A DNA stretch of 39,942 nucleotides from Planctomycetaceae bacterium (GTDB lineage: Bacteria > Planctomycetota > Planctomycetia > Pirellulales > Pirellulaceae), in the NCBI GenBank assembly GCA_018658605.1, contig JABHUV010000083.1:1-39942 (forward strand), written 5' to 3'. Of the stretch, positions 28,132 to 37,233 are shown in pieces. The notes under the pieces are model-generated. The model ran no database searches, had not been told where the DNA came from, and saw only the letters and a list, made by a program, of their open reading frames with translations. A program made the position numbers and the translations under genes. Numbering within the stretch: the first letter of the stretch is position 1; each line of letters opens with the position of its first letter.

Positions 28132-28203
28132 CTGCTTGTACCTCATTCGAATTGGCGTTGCTCGGAAAACCACTGTAATTGTTTCGAGTAACGATGTGTG
28201 CGG

Positions 28204-29802
28204 TTATCTGCGTGTTTTGAACTCAGCGGAATTAAGAAGTGCCCATAGAAGGTCTTCAAAGGATTCATTGCGATTGGCGACTTGTTTGATATATGCCAAA
28301 CTCGTGTTAAGTTCTTGGCGATTGGGCCGACGTGAAAAAACTCGCAAATATAATTCCTGTACAGCCGCGCGATCTGATTGCACTTCTTGCAATAATCGAT
28401 AAAGCATCGTTCCTTGTTGTACTTGGACTTGTTCGTTGATGAACGTCGAATTCATCATGGCTAGTGATTGAGGGATGGAAACGGTGACGTCACCGCGCGG
28501 GTCATTCGGGTCGTATCCAAAGACATTGGCAAAGACGTTACGAGGTGATTGTGTGCGTCTAGGTCCCTGTCCGGTGCCTGGACTACCCGTGTCTGAAATT
28601 TCAAATACACTCATCATGCTATCGAACAATTGGTCAGACCGCAGTGGTTGGATCGTGTTCGCTTGGAAGGGGATCTGATCATAATTTCGGCGATCGAGGC
28701 TGCTTCGTTGGTACGCTTGGGTACTCATAATCGTCTGCATCAACCACTTAAGGTCGTAACCAGACAGCGTAAATTCCTTGGCAAGGTAGTCCATTGTTTT
28801 AGGTGCGGAGGGTGTACGGTCGGGCCCAATATCATCGACGGGTTCATAAAAACCTTCGCCAACAAGTTCTGCCCACACTCTGTTGGTCACGGCTTTGGCG
28901 AACCAAGGATTGTCTGGTGAGGTGATCCAGCGTGCCAGTGAATCACGCCGTACTGAATCAGTTGTACCGGCAGGTAGTGTTTGTCCTGAAACAAAGAACT
29001 TGGGTGTCATCACTTGCCCAGGTTGAGTTGGTTCAACTAAGTTGGGCATGGTGTGTTCCAAAGTTCCCACAAAGCGGTTGTTTGCGTTGGTAGTTCGGCG
29101 ACGGCCAACAAAATCGGTAGCGGTAACTATAAATGAGCGAGGTTCTTGTTGTGGTCGTAATGCAACGCGGGGGAAAAAGGCGACTAATTCGTGGAATTGT
29201 TCTTGTTTCCAACGATCGGTTGGATGGTCGTGGCATTGAGCACATTGAATTTGGATACCTAGGAAAATACGTGAAATCTCAGAGACGGTCTCTTCCGGAC
29301 GTCCCTGTTGGGCCGCAATGAGAACGGCGCGACCGTCTTCCTTGATATCACCTTTGGCCGTTATGAAATCCGCGGCAATTTGATCCCAACTAACCCCATT
29401 GTTCAGTGCATCGGTCAAGTAGGACTCTAGTGAGGTAATACCTAATAGCGATTGTTCGTTCGTGCGACGAAACATAATTACGTCTCGCCAGTACCGACTC
29501 CAGTTTGCACCATAAGCTTTATCCGTTAATAAAAATTCAATCAGTAGCGATCGTTTAGTAACGCTCGGTTCAAATCCGTATACGAGTACGTCTTCAAGTG
29601 AAGGTGGTTGTCCAACGATATCAAAAAAAGCACGTCTTAAGAACGTTTCATCGTCACAAATATTGGTTTGAGAAACTACTGTTTCGCTGACCAGTAGTTC
29701 GTCAATTTGTTTGGCAACCTCGATTGGTGATTGAGCAAAAATGACTAGCGGTGAGAAACACCACACAGCAAGAAAAAGAACTGGGTTCAGGAGTTTTGTC
29801 AT
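28204..29802 (-). CDS. DUF1549/DUF1553 domain protein (PSD1-type)
   Basis: A 532-residue secreted protein. Residues 1-24 are a signal peptide (LLNPVLFLAVWCFSPLVIFA). DUF1549 region follows: RRAFFDIVGQPPS, NWSRYWRDVIMFRR, then a haem-type CAQCHDHP motif with Cys187, Cys190 and His191. DUF1553 region: RRDSLARWITSPDNPWFAKA, NRVWAELVGEGFYEPVDDIG, DYLAKEFTLSGYDLKWLMQTI, QAYQRSS, and near the C-terminus LYLRVFSRRPNRQEL. ATG 29802 is used; an in-frame start at 29835 adds 11 residues before the signal peptide. It lacks the separate N-terminal PSC1 cytochrome domain that many larger homologues have. The DUF1501 gene follows, as expected for this pair. Confidence 0.9.
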   Translation of the reverse strand: MTKLLNPVLFLAVWCFSPLVIFAQSPIEVAKQIDELLVSETVVSQTNICDDETFLRRAFFDIVGQPPSLEDVLVYGFEPSVTKRSLLIEFLLTDKAYGANWSRYWRDVIMFRRTNEQSLLGITSLESYLTDALNNGVSWDQIAADFITAKGDIKEDGRAVLIAAQQGRPEETVSEISRIFLGIQIQCAQCHDHPTDRWKQEQFHELVAFFPRVALRPQQEPRSFIVTATDFVGRRRTTNANNRFVGTLEHTMPNLVEPTQPGQVMTPKFFVSGQTLPAGTTDSVRRDSLARWITSPDNPWFAKAVTNRVWAELVGEGFYEPVDDIGPDRTPSAPKTMDYLAKEFTLSGYDLKWLMQTIMSTQAYQRSSLDRRNYDQIPFQANTIQPLRSDQLFDSMMSVFEISDTGSPGTGQGPRRTQSPRNVFANVFGYDPNDPRGDVTVSIPQSLAMMNSTFINEQVQVQQGTMLYRLLQEVQSDRAAVQELYLRVFSRRPNRQELNTSLAYIKQVANRNESFEDLLWALLNSAEFKTRR

Positions 29803-30073
29803 AGTGTGTCGTAAAAATGGTGAATAGCAGTTCATAACCTATATTCTTTCGAGGTGGTTTTGAGTGCCCCTGCTATGGAGGTATTAAACACCTAGATCGC
29901 TGGAAGGTTTTGCTAAAACATTTTGATTCCCCAAAATCCCGTTGGTAAGATGGTTTTTCAAATTAAATGTTATTATATAGCAACTTTACGGGATGATTAT
30001 TGTTTAATAGTAGGGAAACTAAGGGGCAAGCAAGTGTGAAGTAAACACTTAATGGGTTGTACTGGAGAAATAG

Positions 30074-30625
30074 ATGCAGAAATTAATGATTGCAATAGTA
30101 TTGGTAGTTGGGTCGAGTTACTGGATCTCAATGTGTAATGCACAAGCGCCCAGTAATCGTCAAAACCTAACGCCCCAGCAGCGACAGCAGCAATTTCGAC
30201 TGATGTTACAACGCTTCGACGTCAATAAAAATGGTCAGTTGGACGCTCCTGAGTTAACAAGAATGCGTGAATCGAATCCACAATACCGCCGAAAACGCCA
30301 AGACGACACTGGCAATCAGTCCAACAAACCAAGTGGCGAACCCGCGGCGAATGCTCGCAGGGAGAATGCTGCCCAAGTAATCCAGCGATTCGACAAGGAT
30401 GGTGACGGTGTTCTCAATGACAAGGAACGAGCGGTAGCTCGCCAAGCGTTACAGCAATTAAGGCAACGCTCAGGGAATACTCGCCAGCTTTTTTCCTTCA
30501 ACGTTAAACGCAACCGGTTAGATTCTACACGGCTGATGCAAAAGTATGATTTTGATGGTGATGGCATATTGAATGCTAATGAGCGTCGAGCGGCAATTGA
30601 TGCTCTTCCTAAAACAGCCAACTAG
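30074..30625 (+). CDS. Secreted EF-hand protein with three calcium-binding loops
   Basis: A 183-residue exported protein with a signal peptide (residues 1-24, ending CNAQA; the Cys21 gives a possible lipobox-like site). Three EF-hand loops follow the D-x-D/N-x-D/N-G pattern: 49-60 (DVNKNGQLDAPE), 107-118 (DKDGDGVLNDKE) and 159-170 (DFDGDGILNANE). Linkers are rich in Gln, Arg and Asn. GGAG lies 7 nt before the ATG. Such proteins are common on planctomycete surfaces; calcium binding is likely, partner unknown. It converges with the kinase gene on the opposite strand. Confidence 0.85.
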   Translation: MQKLMIAIVLVVGSSYWISMCNAQAPSNRQNLTPQQRQQQFRLMLQRFDVNKNGQLDAPELTRMRESNPQYRRKRQDDTGNQSNKPSGEPAANARRENAAQVIQRFDKDGDGVLNDKERAVARQALQQLRQRSGNTRQLFSFNVKRNRLDSTRLMQKYDFDGDGILNANERRAAIDALPKTAN

Positions 30626-30661
30626 CATAACGGAAGTTGGGCTGTTGCATATGTTGAAGGC

Positions 30662-32113
30662 CTATTCGGCGAGTTCTTTCAGGATAGCTTTGAAATCGGC
30701 GCGTGTGCGAAGTGGATGCAAAAGCGGCTCAGTTTTCAGGCGATTTAACATAGCAGGATCCTTGAAAACACCTGCTAGCATTGCGCGGCGGATAAACAAA
30801 ACCGCATTCTTAGCGGATTCTTTGTTATCTGGTGTAAAGGCAGAAATCAAAGCGGCCTCAAAGAACACTTCATCGGCCAGTTTGCCATCGTGTTCGGAGG
30901 CTTGCTCAATCATCTCCAGCACCAATTTGATGGACGCCTCTTGTCGAGCATTTTCTGCTTGAGCGGCCAAGTATTTGATATTTTGTGCGTTCAGTATTAA
31001 CGCTTTGTTACGTGCTTGAATGGCAAATGAGGATACGGCCATAAACATCATGAACAGCATGACAAAAAATGCCATTGTCAAATTGGCAACGACTTTGTTA
31101 CGTTTTCGCCATCTGCGAATTCGCCCAATAGCCCCCACGGGACGAGCCATGATTGGTTCGTGGGAAAGCCAAGCCTTTAAGTCTGTGGCGAGATTGTTCG
31201 CGGTAGCATAGCGGTTCACAGGGTCTTTCTGTAAGCATTTTAAAATAATCGTTTCCAAGTCTCGTCCGATGGACCCCACTAATTTACGAGGAGCGGTTGG
31301 TTCATCATTTACAACTTGTTGCATCAACATCTTGGCAGCACCTCGAAATGGACGCTCACCAGTTGTTAATTCATAAAGAATGACCCCCAGTGAGTAAATG
31401 TCCGCACGACGATCGACTTGATGCCCTTCGCCTCGTGCTTGTTCCGGCGGCATATAAGCGGGTGTACCCAGAATACGCCCATCCATCGTCATGGTAACTT
31501 CACCAATGTCCCGTTTGGCGAGACCGAAATCCATCACTAACGGTGTGTTGTCCAATTCGAGCATGATATTGGCGGGTTTAAGATCCCGATGAACGATACC
31601 TTTTTCATGCGCATGGTGTAAAGCGTCGGCAATGGATATGCACAGCGTTGCGGCCTCTTGAGCCGACATCTTTTTAGCGGTTAACCACTCTGAAAGGTCA
31701 ACTCCTTTTACATAATCACTCACGATATACAAGCGATCATCGTCGCGACCAACTTCGTGAATTGTCACGATTCCTGCGTGGTTAAGCTGAGCGACCGCTC
31801 GAGCTTCTCGTAGAAACTGCTCTTCACCGTCACTTCCAATTGACCGTTTGCGAGGAATCTTTATCGCAACGGTACGTTTGAGTTCTAGATCATTCGCTTT
31901 CCATACGGTTCCGCATCCTCCGGCACCGATTTGTTCGACTAATTCAAAGTGACCAATTTTAGTGGTCATGCGACCTTGATGTTCTAGTGTCTCTAGATTG
32001 TCTTGGTCGAAGATTGAGAAAATGCTCTCGCACTGACCGCAATGAACACTATCCAGCGCGGAGTCATGTGCTATTTCAGCGAGACTTTGGCAATTGGGAC
32101 AGCGAATTTTCAT
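30662..32113 (-). CDS. Ser/Thr protein kinase with N-terminal zinc ribbon and membrane helix
   Basis: A 483-residue kinase. A zinc ribbon (Cys5, Cys8, Cys25, Cys28) leads into the kinase domain (about 55-320): glycine loop GAGGCGTV, Lys85 in VAIKIP, catalytic Asp177 in HRDLKPANIM, DFG at 195-197, GTPAYMPPEQARG and DIYSLGVILYELTTGERPF. It is probably active. After a basic stretch comes one membrane helix at about 341-366 and a short C-terminal tail ending in a TPR-end-like HPLRTRADFKAILKEL. It is the last gene of the minus run that starts with ltaE and the pseudokinase (gap to the STN-like gene 112 nt). Its substrate may lie in the same cluster. Confidence 0.92.
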   Translation of the reverse strand: MKIRCPNCQSLAEIAHDSALDSVHCGQCESIFSIFDQDNLETLEHQGRMTTKIGHFELVEQIGAGGCGTVWKANDLELKRTVAIKIPRKRSIGSDGEEQFLREARAVAQLNHAGIVTIHEVGRDDDRLYIVSDYVKGVDLSEWLTAKKMSAQEAATLCISIADALHHAHEKGIVHRDLKPANIMLELDNTPLVMDFGLAKRDIGEVTMTMDGRILGTPAYMPPEQARGEGHQVDRRADIYSLGVILYELTTGERPFRGAAKMLMQQVVNDEPTAPRKLVGSIGRDLETIILKCLQKDPVNRYATANNLATDLKAWLSHEPIMARPVGAIGRIRRWRKRNKVVANLTMAFFVMLFMMFMAVSSFAIQARNKALILNAQNIKYLAAQAENARQEASIKLVLEMIEQASEHDGKLADEVFFEAALISAFTPDNKESAKNAVLFIRRAMLAGVFKDPAMLNRLKTEPLLHPLRTRADFKAILKELAE

Positions 32114-32225
32114 AGAGTGTTTGTTCGTAGAAAAACATACGATAGATTGCAGGTGTGATGTGCGACCAGTAAATGTATTATGTCATACATCACGATAGGC
32201 ACACAAGCGATAAAAACTGGCAACC

Positions 32226-34139
32226 CTATTCGCTAGGGTCGGGAGGCTTTGTGGGCGTGGTGATTTGCACGATCTGGCGATGTACTGGAGCTGGTGCACT
32301 GATGATGGTAGTGGTGCCAGGGCCTTGTTCGATAATGCGAATGTCGAGTGTTTCTCGCATCTCGTGAAGTGTTTCGAGTAATGCATCGCGACGTGTTTTG
32401 TCGATTTCGGTGAGGTCGTAAAAACTGATCAAATTTGTTTCGAGTGCATGTTTTGCTGAAGTTATTTCGAGAACATTGTCAGCGCGGGCAATGAACGATA
32501 AGCCGTTAGAGGTGAGTAGTTGTTCTAAGCCACTGAGTAGCGTTTCATTGTCCGTTACGAGTGTGACTTGACTCGTGGGTGTCCAGCCAACTTTCCACAA
32601 TTGATCCCAATTAACTTGAAAATGGAGTCCAGTCTCGCTGTTTAGATATGCCAAAATACGAACTAGTGGTGTTTTGCGGTGGAAGTTCAACGATGAATCT
32701 TGTTGATATTGTTCCCACGCATCGCGTTCGCTTGCCAGGCCATCGATGGCTTGTAGCTTCTCGGACTGCAGCAGGCGTAGCAACAATCGTTCCACTTGAT
32801 CCTGAACTCGTTGGTCGCCTTGAATTGTTACTCCTGTTGACTCGTCGGCGATGTCCCCAGAGGTTATTGATGCGATTGGCTTTTTGGGATCTGCCAGAGA
32901 TTGGTTCACGATATCGGACAGTTCAATCGCCGTAGTGCCCAGTTCCTCGATACGTTCCAGTGGAATATCTACGCGTAGAATGTCGGGACTAATATGTCGT
33001 TGATGTAGGATGATGACATGTCCACCATTTTGAATCATTGTAAGACCTAACGGATCTAAGATTGTGGTTAGAATTGTCGCTAAAGTTTGATTTTCCACCG
33101 AAATTGAAACGGGACTGAATAGAGATGTGTCAGAGAGTTCTAGAGACTGCAAATCGACAGTGACGGGAAAGTTTCCCAACGTCGTTACAAGATAGAAAAA
33201 CCGGAACAGCGGCAATTCCTCTTTGATACTTAACTGCGGTACGGTGAATGATAATCCGGCTTCAATGTTAACCTCGGTTGCTGCTTGTGGATTACTGGCG
33301 GGGCTAGGCATAGCCGGTCGTTCTGGACTTGTCAGAATGGGGTTGGCACTGTTTCCTAAAAATGGCGCGACATCTACAAGTATGTTGTTTAACTCTCCGG
33401 TCTCTGTCGACGTCTCTGCAGTAGCTTCAAATCCCGGAGGCGCTGCGGAAGGAATTCCCGCTTCTGTAGCGGGTGGCTCCGTCTCGGGCATCGGAGCCGG
33501 ATTCGTTGTTTCGCTGGTAGTTGATTCTGCGCTGATTGGCGGCTCTGATTGTACAGGTGGTTTCTGAATATCTTCTGAATCAATGTCTTCCGATTGAGGA
33601 TTTATAATCGGTTCTGATTGTTCTACAGCGTCCTGAGTCGACAAATTAGATTGTTGTGCGAATTGATTTGGATCCTCACTACTAGCAAAAACGACAAGGC
33701 TAATAATTGTGGCGATGGTGATTAGGCCGCTCACGCAAAGTCCGATAACGACACGCTTCCGTTTGTTTACTTGTGAATCGTTCGAGTTCCAATCAAGCGG
33801 AAGCAAGTCTGCTTGTTCATCAAGTTCATCCACTATCGAGTCACTTGCTTCGACGATAGGTTGATCTTGCATAGCGGGCGAGTCTGATTGGTCACTAGCG
33901 AACAGATTATCAGCAGAATCGTCAATGGGAATGTCATTATTTGGGTTGTCCTCTGCCACATAGCCAAAATCATCGACGGTGTCGTTGGCGTTCTCGGGGT
34001 CTTGGAATCCTGGCGGTACGTTTGGGAGTTGCACCATGCTACTGCATCTGGGGCAAGCGAGGATCTGCCCCAGTAGTTCGGGTTTGCTGACGATGAGTTT
34101 CGTGCGACACGTCGTGCAGTGTATCGGGAATGGTTGCAT
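32226..34139 (-). CDS. Zinc-ribbon membrane protein with secretin-type (STN-like) repeats
   Basis: A 637-residue protein. An N-terminal zinc ribbon (Cys8, Cys11, Cys29, Cys32) is followed by an acidic linker, a membrane helix at 130-152, and a long Pro/Glu/Thr-rich stretch to about 275. The C-terminal part has repeated beta-alpha units such as PVSISVENQTLATILTTILD then PLGLTMIQNGGHVIILH, and LVTDNETLLSGLEQLLTSNG with ADNVLEITSAKHAL, resembling the short STN domains of secretins and TonB-dependent receptors. It is probably anchored in the cytoplasmic membrane with these units outside. It sits between the pseudokinase (gap 64 nt) and the active kinase, which suggests that they form one signalling module. 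Confidence 0.6.
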   Translation of the reverse strand: MQPFPIHCTTCRTKLIVSKPELLGQILACPRCSSMVQLPNVPPGFQDPENANDTVDDFGYVAEDNPNNDIPIDDSADNLFASDQSDSPAMQDQPIVEASDSIVDELDEQADLLPLDWNSNDSQVNKRKRVVIGLCVSGLITIATIISLVVFASSEDPNQFAQQSNLSTQDAVEQSEPIINPQSEDIDSEDIQKPPVQSEPPISAESTTSETTNPAPMPETEPPATEAGIPSAAPPGFEATAETSTETGELNNILVDVAPFLGNSANPILTSPERPAMPSPASNPQAATEVNIEAGLSFTVPQLSIKEELPLFRFFYLVTTLGNFPVTVDLQSLELSDTSLFSPVSISVENQTLATILTTILDPLGLTMIQNGGHVIILHQRHISPDILRVDIPLERIEELGTTAIELSDIVNQSLADPKKPIASITSGDIADESTGVTIQGDQRVQDQVERLLLRLLQSEKLQAIDGLASERDAWEQYQQDSSLNFHRKTPLVRILAYLNSETGLHFQVNWDQLWKVGWTPTSQVTLVTDNETLLSGLEQLLTSNGLSFIARADNVLEITSAKHALETNLISFYDLTEIDKTRRDALLETLHEMRETLDIRIIEQGPGTTTIISAPAPVHRQIVQITTPTKPPDPSE

Positions 34140-34203
34140 AGTTCACACCTTTGGCATCAGCGTAGGATAGGGAGGATAATGGATCCGCGTGAATTGCTTG
34201 TTG

Positions 34204-37200
34204 TTATTCTACAAAAACGGCGGGGAGTGTGTATTTATTGGCTGCCGCAGCTTTACGAGTGGTTATCAGGATTATTTTATTCCCTGGGTCATTTGGGTCA
34301 GTTGTGATAAGCCAAATCAGTTTTTGGTTAGACATTGAGGGAGATGTCACTGTAGGGTCCGGATTGGCTTTCATCACAATGCCGGTCAAGACTTCCGCTA
34401 GTGGTTTGTCTTTCATTGTAAAGTCGCGAATCGCTTGGTTTCTGGTAATGCCATCCTGCATCAGGTCATTGCCGGCAATATCTATTCCAAATTTAAATGG
34501 TAGTCCTGCTAGCGAACTTCTGACTTCGTTGGCGATATCGGCAATGGCAAGATTTAAGTCTTGTTGTGGAATGTCGACACTGAAGGAATATTGCAAGACC
34601 TCTTCGATCGTTTTGGGCAACATCGGTTCATTGCTTACGGCAACGCCTCCGGCACTAGGTTCTGAAGCTAGGCTCAGTTCACTAGCGATAATCAAATTGG
34701 AAGCAGCTTGGATTGGTAACGCAATATTAAGTACAGGGGTATTGTCTTCAATTTGGATTCGTGTTTGTTCATGTAAAAAGGCGACCATTGCTGGGAAGCG
34801 AAATGCAAGTGCGCGCCAATAGGGTGAGGGGTTGAGGGTGACCATATGTGCTTCAATTTTGTCATGTAATTCGCCCATGCGGTCGCGTAGTTGAGTAACG
34901 AGTTCGCGTTTGTCGACCGTTAAGCCTGCGGTCATTCTGGATTCGATATAAAGAACGGAGTCAAAATGCAGGCTCACCATGGCTGCTTCTAGTTCATTGC
35001 CAAGCAACCACTGAAGCGGCTCACGAATCTTACTGGGTTCACCAAAATAGAATTCATGACCATCGCGAAACAAGGTTGTGGAGAGAAAGCTGGGAGCGAA
35101 TAGTATTGTGAGGTGCCGTTCGCGATCAGATTGTTTGATGAGTTGCGTAAGTGTACGACGAATCAGTGGCGGGTTACCCTTGAGTTCAAGGGTGGAGGTC
35201 ATGGCCGATTTTGTTCCCATAACAAATAATCCACCGCTCTCAGGAACAAGATAGGTCCAGGTGCTTGCTTGATATATTGTTCCATGCTCAGTTTCCTCTG
35301 CCGCCGGATTTCCCAATGTTTCCAAAATCTGTTGTGCCGTGGCCTCGCTCTTCAGGTGAACGACCATCGATACAGTGGGGAATGCGACCCCTTCCTCGTC
35401 TCGCCATGAGAGAAGCAGCTGCTTAATGTCTTGTAGTTTGAACCCTGTCGTCGCCTCCCAAGTAGACAGATGTTTTTGAAACGCCGGTCCCAGTGATTTG
35501 AGGACGTCGTCAGCGACGGTGGATTTTAGGAGTTCTTCAACTTGGATGGCAATGAACAGTTGTCCGGCCGGAGGTGACCACGCTAAGTTGATTGCGTTAC
35601 CGGAAGTGGGTGATTGCCACAGGGATTGTCCATCATCAGTAATGAACTGCGAGCCACCTGTCTCAGCTGGCACAGTGTTACCATTTTCATTTCCCCCATT
35701 CCCATTGTTGGTATTTGTAGTATCTCCAGCCGTTGATCCGCCATTATCGGTTGTCGTTGTGTTTTGTTGTGGATCTGTCGGTTTTTCAAGAATAATGACG
35801 AGAGCTGCCACGCCTATAAGGCCAGCAGCCAATCCAATCCATAGCACGGGGTTCATCCACGGAGAATTTGATTGACGTCGTCTGCGAGCGGTGGTATTTG
35901 CATTGCGCGGACCGACCGAGGTGTTGTCACTATCGAAAGATGGAGCCGCATTATCGTTGCTCGGTTCGTTGGCTCCATATTCTTTGGACGTTACGGATTG
36001 GTCACTGGTGTTGTCTAAAGTCACTTGGATTTGTGGAACTGGCGTTGCAGCAGTCGCGACGGGTTGTGTTGATCTGACGGGTGGGGGAGGTAATGGCGTC
36101 GCGTCGAGGATAGTACTTTCTGCGGTAATAGCTGCTTCAAACTCGAGGGATGATTGTGAAAGGTCAGAGTGCTGCGGAGGCGATTGCATTTTAGAGGGTA
36201 GAACCGTCGCAAGTTTATCGGCAACTTCCGACGCAGATTGATAACGCGTGGCCGTTTGCTTAGCCATCATGTAATTGGTGAGTTGTGTGATCGGTTTTGA
36301 GACCCCGTATGCTGATAAATCCGCAATTGGTTCGTTGGCGTGTAATGTCATCTTTTCTTTGATGCTGCCGCCCGGAAAAGGCTGCATACCGGTTAGCATT
36401 AAATACAGAATGGCGCCGAGACTATAAATATCCGTCGTGATATTCAGATTTGCATCGGGCAACTGTAGTTCGGGAGCCATATAGTCCGCCGCTAACACCA
36501 GTGCTTGGTTCTCTTCATCCGCAGGCAGATTGAGTGGGCGGTGAATTTGATCAAAAAACGGAAGTAATTTCACCTGCCCTTCTTCGTTAAGCCAAATGCT
36601 ATTGGGTGTTAGATGTCCGTAGACAAGGCCTCGTTGGTGAAGTTGGTCTAGGGCTTGCGCGATCTGCCAAGCGATTGAGCAGGCGTCGACTTCGTTTAAA
36701 CGCGCTGTCGTGGCCATGCGTTGAGTTAGCGATTGAATTTTGGGCGATCTAATTATTTCATCTTGCAGTACAACGCACCGATAAGAAGGTTCGTGCACGA
36801 GGTCGAAGACCCGCCAGATATAGGGATTGCGCAATGCAGCAAACGTTTTTATGCGTCGTATGATGGGCCCGAAGAATCTGGGTTGTTGACATTCGTCTCC
36901 AGTCAGAAAATGAAGGATAACTGCATGCTTCGTTTTATGGTGATGAGCTTGAAACCAACCCTTGAGAGGCCCCGCTGGTATTCGGTCCTGAACCTGATAG
37001 TGGCCAAAGTTAAATGGCCCTTTACGCCCCTTTAATAGGATGTGGGCTTGATAGACAGTAATCGCTTGTTGTTTGATCAACCACTTGGATATCGCATTAA
37101 CGTCACTGGTTTTTGAGGGTGCGATTTTTTGATATTTGTTATGCAAGTCACTAAGTTGCTCACTCGGTAACAGTCCGCTCTCCTGCAGCAGTTTCCAGAA

Positions 37201-37218
37201 TTTGTTGGGTGTGGTCAT
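34204..37218 (-). CDS. Transmembrane pseudokinase with STN-like extracytoplasmic region
   Basis: A 1004-residue protein. Residues 1-70 match the N-terminal helical domain of the kinase at 19322-20881. The kinase-like domain (about 72-335) has lost its catalytic residues: the glycine loop reads IPAGPLKGW, VAIK reads V-I-L-H103, HRDxKPxN reads Y200-G-H202-L-T-P-N-S, and DFG reads P-F-F. The structural DIYSLGAILYLMLTG block is intact, so the fold is probably kept. A linker leads to a membrane helix at about 454-478, then about 520 extracytoplasmic residues, ending with an STN-like NQAIRDFTMKDKPLAEVL unit. It is probably a scaffold or sensor for the active kinase downstream. It starts 15 nt after ltaE. 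Confidence 0.78.
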   Translation of the reverse strand: MTTPNKFWKLLQESGLLPSEQLSDLHNKYQKIAPSKTSDVNAISKWLIKQQAITVYQAHILLKGRKGPFNFGHYQVQDRIPAGPLKGWFQAHHHKTKHAVILHFLTGDECQQPRFFGPIIRRIKTFAALRNPYIWRVFDLVHEPSYRCVVLQDEIIRSPKIQSLTQRMATTARLNEVDACSIAWQIAQALDQLHQRGLVYGHLTPNSIWLNEEGQVKLLPFFDQIHRPLNLPADEENQALVLAADYMAPELQLPDANLNITTDIYSLGAILYLMLTGMQPFPGGSIKEKMTLHANEPIADLSAYGVSKPITQLTNYMMAKQTATRYQSASEVADKLATVLPSKMQSPPQHSDLSQSSLEFEAAITAESTILDATPLPPPPVRSTQPVATAATPVPQIQVTLDNTSDQSVTSKEYGANEPSNDNAAPSFDSDNTSVGPRNANTTARRRRQSNSPWMNPVLWIGLAAGLIGVAALVIILEKPTDPQQNTTTTDNGGSTAGDTTNTNNGNGGNENGNTVPAETGGSQFITDDGQSLWQSPTSGNAINLAWSPPAGQLFIAIQVEELLKSTVADDVLKSLGPAFQKHLSTWEATTGFKLQDIKQLLLSWRDEEGVAFPTVSMVVHLKSEATAQQILETLGNPAAEETEHGTIYQASTWTYLVPESGGLFVMGTKSAMTSTLELKGNPPLIRRTLTQLIKQSDRERHLTILFAPSFLSTTLFRDGHEFYFGEPSKIREPLQWLLGNELEAAMVSLHFDSVLYIESRMTAGLTVDKRELVTQLRDRMGELHDKIEAHMVTLNPSPYWRALAFRFPAMVAFLHEQTRIQIEDNTPVLNIALPIQAASNLIIASELSLASEPSAGGVAVSNEPMLPKTIEEVLQYSFSVDIPQQDLNLAIADIANEVRSSLAGLPFKFGIDIAGNDLMQDGITRNQAIRDFTMKDKPLAEVLTGIVMKANPDPTVTSPSMSNQKLIWLITTDPNDPGNKIILITTRKAAAANKYTLPAVFVE

Positions 37219-37233
37219 GGTGGTTTCTAGGTT

